Positions 1-5,633 of a stretch of DNA of 6,732 bases are shown here, one piece after another. This stretch comes from Akkermansia sp. GTDB taxonomy: Bacteria > Verrucomicrobiota > Verrucomicrobiia > Verrucomicrobiales > Akkermansiaceae. Within the stretch, counting starts at the first letter, position 1. Each line of letters begins with the position of its first letter. The position numbers were made by a program, and so were the translations under genes. The notes beneath the pieces were generated by a model, which saw nothing but the letters and a program-made list of their open reading frames with translations, had not been told where the DNA came from and ran no database searches. Location: positions 1-6,732 of the forward strand of contig JAGBZE010000201.1 in the NCBI GenBank assembly GCA_017628435.1. The letters are read 5' to 3'.

Positions 1-22
1 CAATCCGTATAAAAGTATACAT

Positions 23-60
23 GCAAAGCCCCCTGATTTGCATCAGGGGGATCTATTTGC
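23..60. terminator. Strong GC-rich hairpin, probable terminator of the leftward dus transcript
   Basis: A perfect 9-bp stem (arms 29-37 and 42-50, CCCCCTGAT against ATCAGGGGG) closes a 4-nt TTGC loop. A second short pairing, GCAAA (23-27) with TTTGC (56-60), could extend it below an asymmetric internal loop. It lies about 70 bp past the dus stop codon. Read leftward, the stem is followed by CTTTGC, so the U tract is short; read rightward it is followed by ATCTATTT. It may therefore serve convergent genes from both sides. The structure is seen directly; terminator function is inferred, and the weak U tract lowers confidence. Nothing else was recognised in positions 1-119. Confidence 0.6.
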
Positions 61-119
61 CAAAAACAGCTGGTGATTTTCGCTATCCTTTGATATAGGT
101 ACGCTCTACTTTAGGATGT

Positions 120-1052
120 TTACCTATTTTGGACAGCTATGAGAATGCGGAGCATTTCGTTCACCTGGGTGCAGCGACGGAGCCGGTATTCCTGGTCAGC
201 AGTGAAATCCGGGTAACAGAAAGTCAGATATTTCTTCATGCGGTTGCAGTGGCCCTTTTCGGTCCGTTTGTGCAGGAGAACACGCCCTGTTTCTTCTGCC
301 AGTATGCAGTAGTAGGTAATCATATCCTCCCGGGTGGGGGCAGGTCCACCACGCAGCTGGCGGAAGAGGTATGGGTAGCGTACAGCGCCGCGCCCTAGCA
401 TCAATCCGGCTGCTCCTGTTGCGGCAAGGCAATCGGCAGCTTGTCCGGGGGTGTTCAGGTCACCATTGGCCAGCACCGGGCAGGGAAGGGCCTGAACAGC
501 TTGCGTTATATAACTGAAATCAGGGGTGCCTCCATATAACTGCCGGCGTGTGCGGGCGTGAATTCCCACTTCATCTGGTTCGGCTGTGGCCAGACATTCC
601 AGAATATCAGGGAATTCTGTTTCTGCGTCTTCCCAGCCCAGACGGCATTTTACGCTGAATTGTCCGGTGGGTATGCAGGCGCGCAGCGCCTGCATGACGT
701 GCAGGAATCGCGGAGTGTCGCGCAGGAGCCCGGCGCCAGCCCCATGGCGGTTTACCAGCGGAGATGGGCAGCCGGCGTTCAGATTGATTCCGGCAACGCC
801 CGGGCGGTTTATCAGCATGGTGGCATCCCGCACTAAGGCATCGGCATCACTGCCGGCTAGTTGTGCCAGTACGGGAACTCCGGTTTCATTTTCATCAATA
901 CAACGCAGATTGTGTTCTGCCAGAGCACAGGTAGTGGTAGTGCTGCGGAAGTAGGCTGTGATGAAGAGGTCCGGCAGGGAATCGATGCGCTTCAGGGTGC
1001 GCATAAATGCCAGGTCTGTAACATCCTGCATGGGGGCCAGGATTAATTTCAT
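120..1052 (-). CDS. tRNA-dihydrouridine synthase, DusC-like
   Basis: This 310-aa protein is predicted to reduce a specific uridine in the tRNA D-loop to dihydrouridine, using FMN and NADPH in the cytoplasm. The N-terminus has the Dus signature APMQDVTD (residues 6-13). NAGCPS (92-97) carries the catalytic Cys95, the proton donor. SVKCRLGW (133-140) supplies Lys135 and Arg137, GIHARTR (163-169) His165, and ANGDL (195-199) with MLGRG (218-222) form the FMN phosphate site. Residues from about 240 form the usual C-terminal helical domain; its RMKKYLTF segment resembles the RIKQWL region of E. coli DusC, as does RLGW. Length is normal for the family. Subfamily and target position (U16 in DusC) are inferred; DusA and DusB seem less likely. 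The gene is transcribed leftward, divergently from the transpeptidases, from a promoter that leaves almost no 5' leader. No Shine-Dalgarno sequence precedes the ATG. Confidence 0.93.
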   Translation of the reverse strand: MKLILAPMQDVTDLAFMRTLKRIDSLPDLFITAYFRSTTTTCALAEHNLRCIDENETGVPVLAQLAGSDADALVRDATMLINRPGVAGINLNAGCPSPLVNRHGAGAGLLRDTPRFLHVMQALRACIPTGQFSVKCRLGWEDAETEFPDILECLATAEPDEVGIHARTRRQLYGGTPDFSYITQAVQALPCPVLANGDLNTPGQAADCLAATGAAGLMLGRGAVRYPYLFRQLRGGPAPTREDMITYYCILAEETGRVLLHKRTEKGHCNRMKKYLTFCYPDFTADQEYRLRRCTQVNEMLRILIAVQNR

Positions 1053-1058
1053 GCGCCT

Positions 1059-1087
1059 ATGCTAGCATGATATGACATCTGTGGCAA
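1059..1087 (-). promoter_or_regulatory. Predicted sigma70 promoter of dus, leaderless geometry
   Basis: Read on the minus strand, a -35 of TTGCCA (1082-1087, 5 of 6 consensus matches) and a -10 of TAGCAT (1059-1064, 4 of 6) are separated by exactly 17 bp. Only 6 nt separate the -10 from the dus ATG (1050-1052), so transcription would start at about the initiation codon. The -10 lies in the perfect 10-bp palindrome ATGCTAGCAT (1059-1068). The competing hexamer TATCAT overlaps the spacer but has no -35 at proper distance. Promoter activity is inferred. Confidence 0.5.
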
Positions 1088-1141
1088 GGGAATCATATGC
1101 CCATTCAAGGGTAAAATGTGTGCAGCTATGTCGGAATGAGC

Positions 1142-1170
1142 TTGACAAAACTACCGTCTGCGTGCATAAA
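1142..1170 (+). promoter_or_regulatory. Predicted sigma70 promoter of the L,D-transpeptidase pair
   Basis: A perfect consensus -35, TTGACA (1142-1147), is followed after 17 bp by CATAAA (1165-1170, 4 of 6 matches to TATAAT). The expected transcription start is near 1177, leaving a leader of about 55 nt before the ATG at 1232, unlike the other promoters in this window. Because the promoter lies inside the longer open frame that begins at 1118, it argues against that upstream start. The function is inferred from sequence only. Confidence 0.55.
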
Positions 1171-1179
1171 TGCGAAAAG

Positions 1180-1200
1180 CCTGTGGCTTGCGGCCGCAGG
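1180..1200 (+). other. Stem-loop in the predicted 5' leader of the first transpeptidase gene
   Basis: CCTGTGGC (1180-1187) pairs with GCCGCAGG (1193-1200), giving an 8-bp stem with one G-U pair and a 5-nt loop. It starts just downstream of the predicted transcription start and has no following U tract, so it is not an intrinsic terminator. An AGGAG sequence (1198-1202) overlaps its 3' arm but lies 29 nt before the ATG, too far to serve that start. A role in mRNA stability or translation control is possible but unproven. Confidence 0.4.
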
Positions 1201-1231
1201 AGTCGAGATACTGTGCTCATTCATTTCTGTT

Positions 1232-1828
1232 ATGAAACATTACTTTCTCATGTCTGCTGCCGCCGCTTGTGTGGTGACCTCATGTGTGAATTCGCCCAAT
1301 GATCTGGCTCAGATGGCAACGGGCTATGCTTTTGCCCGTCCGAAAATCAAGGTGGATGTTCTTGACACGGTGAGTACCGGGCAGTGGGATGTGCCTGCTG
1401 GGTTGGATGGCCCACGCCGTATTGTGATTGATACGGAATTGCAGCAGGCTCATTATTACATAGCGGGACGCCGCGTAGGGTGGAGTACAATTTCCTCCGG
1501 CAAGGCAGGCAAGGATACGCCAAAGGGGGTGTTCCCTATTATAGCCAAGGATGAAGATCATATTTCCTCAACATATGGAAGTGTGGTTGATGCCGATGGT
1601 AACACCCTTATTGCGAATTATACAAAGGGTGAACCTATGCCGCCAGGCGGTATCTACAAGGGAGCCCCGATGACAAATGGCATGCAGCTGACCTGGGGAG
1701 GTATCTGGATGCATGAAGGCATGGTGACCTCTGCTCCGGAGAGCCATGGTTGCATTCGCCTTCCTAAGCGTATGGCTAAGATTTTCTTCGATAACACGCC
1801 GGTTGGTACTCCGGTGGAGATTAAGTAA
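1232..1828 (+). CDS. YkuD-type L,D-transpeptidase, predicted lipoprotein (first of a tandem pair)
   Basis: This 198-aa protein is predicted to be a cysteine L,D-transpeptidase that acts on peptidoglycan stem peptides (3-3 cross-linking or attachment of proteins). The N-terminus MKHYF is followed by a hydrophobic stretch and the lipobox VTSC, making Cys18 the likely lipidated residue and placing the enzyme in a membrane facing the periplasm. The catalytic signature is SHGCIRLP (171-178): His172, nucleophile Cys174 and Arg176, with the upstream conserved His161 in WMHEG. DTPKGVF is the usual substrate-groove segment. The start at 1232 was chosen because it alone gives a clean signal peptide; the open frame runs back to 1118 but crosses the promoter. 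There is no Shine-Dalgarno sequence at a normal distance. The next gene begins one base after the stop, so they are surely cotranscribed. The exact reaction is not determinable from sequence. Confidence 0.9.
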   Translation: MKHYFLMSAAAACVVTSCVNSPNDLAQMATGYAFARPKIKVDVLDTVSTGQWDVPAGLDGPRRIVIDTELQQAHYYIAGRRVGWSTISSGKAGKDTPKGVFPIIAKDEDHISSTYGSVVDADGNTLIANYTKGEPMPPGGIYKGAPMTNGMQLTWGGIWMHEGMVTSAPESHGCIRLPKRMAKIFFDNTPVGTPVEIK

Positions 1829-1829
1829 T

Positions 1830-2558
1830 ATGGTTATGAATTTGAGGCAATTGTCATTTGTTGTTCTGAGCGCAGCTGCATTTCTTGTGTCCTGCACCAG
1901 CCAGGTACAGCCGGCTATGGTGGCAGAGACCCAGGAGCTGAGTGCATACGAGAAGTTTGTTCTTCGTAGCAGGAGTTACCCCACAGTGATGGAGGTGTAT
2001 CTGGATGATGCCTTGCTGGAGCGCGCGGATAAGAAATGCCCGATTGTCATTTGTCTGGGGCAGCAGCGTGGTCGCCTTTATGTGGATAATCAGGTGGCAG
2101 CAGACTGGCCTGTTTCCACGGGAGCTGATACGCATCCTACGCCCACGGGGCCTTATCGTGTGCGCTTTAAGGAGAAGGATCATGCTTCCAATCGCTATGG
2201 AAAGATGTTCAATGCTGAAGGTAAGTGCATTGATAACAATGCCGATGCCTTTACTCAGCAAATTCCGGAAGGCGGCCGATTTGAAGGTTCTCCCATGCCG
2301 AACTGGATGCGCCTGACTTCGGATGGTGTAGGTATGCATACCGGCAAGGTCGTAGCCGGAAAGCGGCTTTCTCATGGATGTATTCGTTTGCCGCATACCA
2401 TTTCTACCATGCTGTTTGATATAGTGGAATATGGTACGCCGGTAATTATATCGGAGGATATAGAACCCAATTACCCGGTGGCCTATATTATGGCTCAGCG
2501 AGAGATCGAAGCAGCCGAGGAGGCTGCGTCTGAGGCTGAGCCCGAGGGCGAACTCTGA
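1830..2558 (+). CDS. YkuD-type L,D-transpeptidase, predicted lipoprotein with acidic tail (second of the pair)
   Basis: This 242-aa predicted peptidoglycan L,D-transpeptidase is a paralogue of its upstream neighbour. The signal peptide ends in the lipobox LVSC, with Cys22 the likely lipidated residue. The catalytic domain shows PTPTGPYRV, then KDHASNRYG, SPMPNWMRLT, GMHTG (His170) and SHGCIRLP (181-188; His182, Cys184, Arg186). The same blocks occur in the same order in the first protein. After the domain comes an extra tail of about 35 residues rich in Glu and Ala, absent from the paralogue. The ATG at 1830 has GGAG (1816-1819) 10 nt upstream; an in-frame ATG at 1836 is an alternative and gives the same lipoprotein. 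Separation from the previous stop is one base. A strong terminator follows, so this ends the operon. Enzyme class is secure; the role of the tail and the substrate are unknown. Confidence 0.92.
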   Translation: MVMNLRQLSFVVLSAAAFLVSCTSQVQPAMVAETQELSAYEKFVLRSRSYPTVMEVYLDDALLERADKKCPIVICLGQQRGRLYVDNQVAADWPVSTGADTHPTPTGPYRVRFKEKDHASNRYGKMFNAEGKCIDNNADAFTQQIPEGGRFEGSPMPNWMRLTSDGVGMHTGKVVAGKRLSHGCIRLPHTISTMLFDIVEYGTPVIISEDIEPNYPVAYIMAQREIEAAEEAASEAEPEGEL

Positions 2559-2567
2559 TACCTTTCA

Positions 2568-2593
2568 CCCCGCCGGAAACGGTGGGGCTTTTT
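2568..2593 (+). terminator. Intrinsic terminator of the transpeptidase operon
   Basis: An 8-bp GC-rich stem (CCCCGCCG at 2568-2575 against CGGTGGGG at 2580-2587, one G-U pair) closes a GAAA tetraloop of the stable GNRA type and is followed by CTTTTT (2588-2593). It begins 9 bp after the second transpeptidase stop codon. This is a textbook Rho-independent terminator. The -35 of the next promoter starts only 8 bp after the T run. Confidence 0.92.
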
Positions 2594-2601
2594 GTATCTG
2601 C

Positions 2602-2630
2602 TTGACCCGCTGCCCTGTCGGGTGTAAAGT
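2602..2630 (+). promoter_or_regulatory. Predicted sigma70 promoter of the M42 peptidase gene, leaderless geometry
   Basis: The -35 is TTGACC (2602-2607, 5 of 6) and the -10 is TAAAGT (2625-2630, 4 of 6), with a 17-bp spacer. Only 6 nt separate the -10 from the ATG at 2637, so the expected start of transcription is the A of the ATG or a base either side. AGGGG (2631-2635) lies just before the ATG; it is too close to act as a Shine-Dalgarno sequence and would not be in the mRNA if the start is as predicted. Confidence 0.55.
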
Positions 2631-2636
2631 AGGGGC

Positions 2637-3677
2637 ATGCTGAACAGAGAATTGCTTGAGCGCTGCAGTAATGCAGCTGGTGTATCCGGCTTTGAGGATG
2701 AGGTGCGTGCTATCATTCGTGAAGAGTTGCAGGATTGCTGTGATATCACGGAAACAGTGGCCGGTAACATTATCTGCCAGATGAAGGGCAGCGGGGATGG
2801 CCCCGTGGTGGCTCTGCTGGCGCATATGGATGAAATCGGCTTCATGGTTCAGGGTATTACGCCGGATGGTTTTCTGTTGATTGTGCCGCTGGGCGGCTGG
2901 TGGAACCACACGCTGCCCAGCCAGCGGGTTCTGGTACATACGCGCGATGGACGCCGCATTCCCGGGCAGATTGGTACACGCCCGCCGCACCTGCTGCCGG
3001 AATCTCAGCGCAACCAGGTGATGGGTAATGATTCCTTGTTCATTGATATCGGTGCTTCCTGTGCAGAGGAAGTGGCTGCCTGCGGTATCCGCATCGGCTG
3101 TGCGGTGACTCCGGATGTGGAACTGCAGCCGTTGGAAATTTCCCACCGCTGGATGGGTAAGGCTTTTGATAACCGCGCCGGTGTATATTGCATGATTGAG
3201 GTGATGCGCCGCCTGGCTGGTGAGGAGCTGGATTGCACGCTGCAGGCTATCGGCACGGTGCAGGAGGAAGTGGGTACCCGCGGTGCACGTGCGTTGGAGC
3301 AGACACCCGACCTGGCCATTGTGCTGGAGGGCCCGCCTGCGGATGATACCTATGGCCAGAGCGGTATCTGCCGCCAGGGTGTGCTGGGCAGGGGGGTGCA
3401 GGTCCGCTTGTTTGACCCCACCAATATCACGCCGCCTGCGTTGGTTGATACGGTGCTGGAACTGGCTGAGAAGGAGGAGATTGCCTGCCAGCCTACGGTG
3501 CGCCGCACGGGTGGCACGGATGCTGCTGCCGCCTACCCGCACTGGTTCGGCTGCCCGGCTATCGTATTTGGTGTGCCGGTGCGTTACATCCACTCTCATA
3601 ATGGTATATTGGATGATCGTGACCTGGAATCCTGCATCGAACTGACTTGTGCGCTGGTGCGCAGTGTGAGTAAATGA
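2637..3677 (+). CDS. M42-family metallo-aminopeptidase (FrvX/TET-like)
   Basis: This 346-aa protein has the normal length of M42 peptidases, cytosolic dinuclear-metal enzymes that usually trim N-terminal residues from peptides and assemble into large oligomers. Visible motifs are AHMDEIGF (62-69; ligand His63, Asp65), KAFDNRAG (175-182; bridging Asp178), VQEEVGTRG (208-216; general base Glu210 and ligand Glu211), LEGPPADD (230-237) and RYIHSHNG (316-323; ligand His319). The dimerisation-domain features typical of the family, such as the IPGQIG and PPHLL segments, are present. The position that is Asp in characterised M42 enzymes appears to be Glu231 here. There is no signal peptide. It starts a two-gene unit and overlaps the acyltransferase gene by ATGA. 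Alternatives are a cellulase-like M42 label, which is historical. The substrate is unknown. Confidence 0.92.
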   Translation: MLNRELLERCSNAAGVSGFEDEVRAIIREELQDCCDITETVAGNIICQMKGSGDGPVVALLAHMDEIGFMVQGITPDGFLLIVPLGGWWNHTLPSQRVLVHTRDGRRIPGQIGTRPPHLLPESQRNQVMGNDSLFIDIGASCAEEVAACGIRIGCAVTPDVELQPLEISHRWMGKAFDNRAGVYCMIEVMRRLAGEELDCTLQAIGTVQEEVGTRGARALEQTPDLAIVLEGPPADDTYGQSGICRQGVLGRGVQVRLFDPTNITPPALVDTVLELAEKEEIACQPTVRRTGGTDAAAAYPHWFGCPAIVFGVPVRYIHSHNGILDDRDLESCIELTCALVRSVSK

Positions 3678-4618
3678 GCACTGCCCGCAGAGCAGAGTGG
3701 GTGGATTGCGCCCGCGCCCTGGCCATGTTTTTCATTGTCTGGCTGCATGCGAATGCTGCGCCTGGCTGGGTAGGCAAGGTGGTGGGCGGCGCGATTGCAC
3801 TGTTCTTTTTGCTGGCGGGGTATTTCCTGCCGTCAGCTGCCGGCAGGGTGGTGGAGCGCACCGGGCGTCTGGCTTTTGCCTGGGGACTCTGGTCGCTGAT
3901 GAGTGTGCTCTTCCTGCTGGTGGTGAAGCCGTATGTGGATATCACCTGGCAGCGGGTGGTCGGCTGGGGCGTGGCGGCGTATAATACACCCCTATGGTTT
4001 CTTAAGACTCTGGTGGCCTACCAGCTGGTAGTTGCCGGGCTTATGGTGTTGCGACTGCTGCCTCGCTATGCCTGGGTGGCGGTGGTGTTTCTGGCGCTGT
4101 GCAGCTATACCACGGCACCATCGCAGCACCTGAGCGTGCGGTTTGATTATCTGTGGATTTTTCTGCTCGGTTTTGCGGCAAAACAGGCACCGCTGGAGCT
4201 GGTTCGGGAGTACATGGTGCGGAATAAGTGGATTCTGCTGCTGGTGATTGTGGGTGTGTTTGCCCAGCCGGAGTGCCTAGAGGAATATGCCGAGGAGCTT
4301 GATGTGTCCTGGCGGCATTGTAATCTGCCGCTGAAGAGCCTGGCTTTCATGGCTTCTTTTCTGCTGGCTGGTGTGCTTCTGGATGAATACCTGCCGCGGG
4401 TAGCGGATTTGTTTGCTCGGTGCGGGCAGTGGATGCTCTTCATCTATGCCGGGCATATCTATCTGCTTTCTCCGCTGTATCAACACAAAGGGCTGAGCTT
4501 GTGCTGGAATGTGTGGGTGCCGCTGGTGGTGCTGCCGGTGATGGTGCTGCTGGGCTGGCTGCTATCACGCTGCTTCCCGCGCGCCATGGCATGCCTGCTG
4601 GCGCAGCGCTGGAAGTGA
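3674..4618 (+). CDS. Acyltransferase family 3 integral membrane protein
   Basis: This 314-aa protein looks like an acyltransferase-3 enzyme, which moves acetyl or similar groups onto sugars of polysaccharides or other envelope molecules. The N-terminus EWVDCARALAMFFIVWLH matches the family's opening motif and puts the conserved His at residue 25. About ten membrane segments can be placed, near residues 15-28, 37-53, 66-87, 105-127, 131-146, 157-170, 185-198, 217-236, 250-268 and 281-299. The PLWFL motif (106-110) is also typical. The C-terminus ends just after the last helix, with no SGNH domain. The ATG lies inside the M42 stop region (ATGA) without a clear Shine-Dalgarno sequence, so translation is probably coupled to the peptidase. 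The acceptor is not identifiable, and no polysaccharide synthesis genes are nearby. Confidence 0.82.
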   Translation: MSTARRAEWVDCARALAMFFIVWLHANAAPGWVGKVVGGAIALFFLLAGYFLPSAAGRVVERTGRLAFAWGLWSLMSVLFLLVVKPYVDITWQRVVGWGVAAYNTPLWFLKTLVAYQLVVAGLMVLRLLPRYAWVAVVFLALCSYTTAPSQHLSVRFDYLWIFLLGFAAKQAPLELVREYMVRNKWILLLVIVGVFAQPECLEEYAEELDVSWRHCNLPLKSLAFMASFLLAGVLLDEYLPRVADLFARCGQWMLFIYAGHIYLLSPLYQHKGLSLCWNVWVPLVVLPVMVLLGWLLSRCFPRAMACLLAQRWK

Positions 4619-4624
4619 AAGCGG

Positions 4625-4653
4625 TTGACCTGTGCCGCAAAACAGGGTATTAT
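4625..4653 (+). promoter_or_regulatory. Predicted sigma70 promoter of the DHH-truB-ribF operon, leaderless geometry
   Basis: The -35 TTGACC (4625-4630) and the -10 TATTAT (4648-4653) each match 5 of 6 consensus bases and are exactly 17 bp apart, making this the best promoter in the window. It sits in the 43-bp gap after the acyltransferase stop. The expected transcription start (about 4659-4661) is within 1-3 nt of the ATG at 4662. The alternative GTG start at 4632 lies between the two hexamers and so could not be on this transcript. Confidence 0.68.
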
Positions 4654-4661
4654 ATCCCCGC

Positions 4662-5633
4662 ATGTACGAGAATCTCTATTCCCTCATACAACAGTGTGGC
4701 ACGATTGGGGTCACGTCTCATTTCCGCCCGGATGGCGATGCCATAGGCTCTACTCTGGCTCTCGGCCTTGCCCTGCAGTCCATGGGCAAGAAGGTTTATA
4801 TGTGGAACGAGGATGGTGTGCCCGCCCGCTATGCGTTCCTGGAGGGGGCAGCGCAGATTGTGCCTGTGCCGGAGGAGGTGCCCTCAGATCTGGAGATTCT
4901 GATTTGTGTGGATGCGGGTGACTGGAAGCGCCTGGGCGACCGCACGCAGAAGCTATTTGCTGATTTTCCGCAGATTGCCAATATTGACCACCACGGTACC
5001 AATACCCGCTATGGGCACGTGCATGTGATTGAGCCGGAAACGGCCGCCTGTGCTTATGTGCTGTTCAATGTGCTGAAGTCCTGGGGAGTGCAGCTTACTA
5101 AAGCTATGGCTGATGCGCTTTATGTGGGTATCAGCACGGATACGGGCTCGTTCCAGTACGGCAGCACTACCCCGGAGGTGATGCACGCCGCCGGTGAGCT
5201 GCTGGCAGCCGGGGTGGATGTGGCGGATGTGAACCGCCGCGTTTACCAGGAGGTGCCCTATTCCTCATTGCTCATGCAGCGTGAGGTGCTGAACCACATG
5301 GTGGTGGAGTGTGAGGGGATGCTGGCTCATTATTCCATGCCTGCGGGCCGCAAGGCTGAGTTGGGCGTGGGGCTGGAGGATACTAAGGACCTGGTGGATG
5401 TGGTGCGCGTGCTCCAGGGGGTGCGCGTGGCTGTGATTTTTGAAGACCTGGAGGATGGCCGTATCCGCATGTCCCTGCGCAGTAAGGACCCGTCCATCAG
5501 TGTGGCGGCTATTGCGGCTCAGTTCGGCGGCGGTGGTCATGCCATGGCCTCCGGTATCCGCATGGCCGGGCAGTTGGAGGATTGCCGCGAGCGCGTGCTG
5601 AACGCCATCAGAAAGGAGCTGAGCCATGAGTGA
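4662..5633 (+). CDS. nrnA: DHH/DHHA1 phosphoesterase, NrnA-type oligoribonuclease / pAp phosphatase
   Basis: This 323-aa protein is predicted to degrade very short RNA oligonucleotides to mononucleotides and possibly dephosphorylate pAp, using Mn2+ in the cytoplasm. The DHH domain shows SHFRPDGDAIGS (19-30; His20, Asp24, Asp26), CVDAGD (82-87; Asp84), NIDHHGTN (107-114; Asp109-His110-His111) and STDTGSF (158-164; Asp160). The C-terminal DHHA1 domain has RIRMSLRS (267-274) and the glycine loop GGGGHAMASG (289-298), which binds substrate. All expected metal ligands are present and length is normal. ATG 4662 is preferred to GTG 4632 because the latter falls inside the promoter and adds only 10 unconserved residues. 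Its 3' end overlaps truB by 8 nt. In many bacteria nrnA lies between rbfA and truB, which supports this identity. NrnA versus cyclic-dinucleotide-cleaving relatives (GdpP type) is settled by the lack of membrane and PAS/GGDEF domains. Confidence 0.9.
   Translation: MYENLYSLIQQCGTIGVTSHFRPDGDAIGSTLALGLALQSMGKKVYMWNEDGVPARYAFLEGAAQIVPVPEEVPSDLEILICVDAGDWKRLGDRTQKLFADFPQIANIDHHGTNTRYGHVHVIEPETAACAYVLFNVLKSWGVQLTKAMADALYVGISTDTGSFQYGSTTPEVMHAAGELLAAGVDVADVNRRVYQEVPYSSLLMQREVLNHMVVECEGMLAHYSMPAGRKAELGVGLEDTKDLVDVVRVLQGVRVAVIFEDLEDGRIRMSLRSKDPSISVAAIAAQFGGGGHAMASGIRMAGQLEDCRERVLNAIRKELSHE
5613..5618 (+). promoter_or_regulatory. Shine-Dalgarno sequence of truB
   Basis: AAGGAG lies 7 nt before the truB ATG, inside the end of the DHH coding sequence. 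It is the only near-perfect, well-spaced ribosome-binding site in the window and shows that this organism uses the anti-Shine-Dalgarno interaction, at least for operon-internal genes. Confidence 0.85.

Noticed and set aside
1088..1115. Imperfect palindromes around CATATG in the divergent region, considered as an operator
   Set aside because: Only short, mismatched arms; not distinguishable from chance in one sequence.
1118..1231. N-terminal extension of the first transpeptidase from an ATG at 1118
   Set aside because: The extra 38 residues would bury the lipoprotein signal peptide, and a consensus -35/-10 pair lies inside them.
2565..3599. Long 344-codon open frame on the minus strand, antisense to the M42 gene
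   Set aside because: It mirrors the whole coding region of a clear M42 peptidase. Its product is rich in Arg, His and Thr with no recognisable domain, as expected from the complement of a GC-rich gene, and it overlaps the terminator and the leaderless promoter.
4621..4638. GCGG/CCGC inverted repeat after the acyltransferase stop, considered as a terminator
   Set aside because: The stem is only 4 bp with a 10-nt loop and no T run; it overlaps the -35 of the next promoter.
4632..4661. GTG start giving a DHH protein 10 residues longer
   Set aside because: It lies between the -35 and -10 of the best promoter in the window and has no Shine-Dalgarno sequence.
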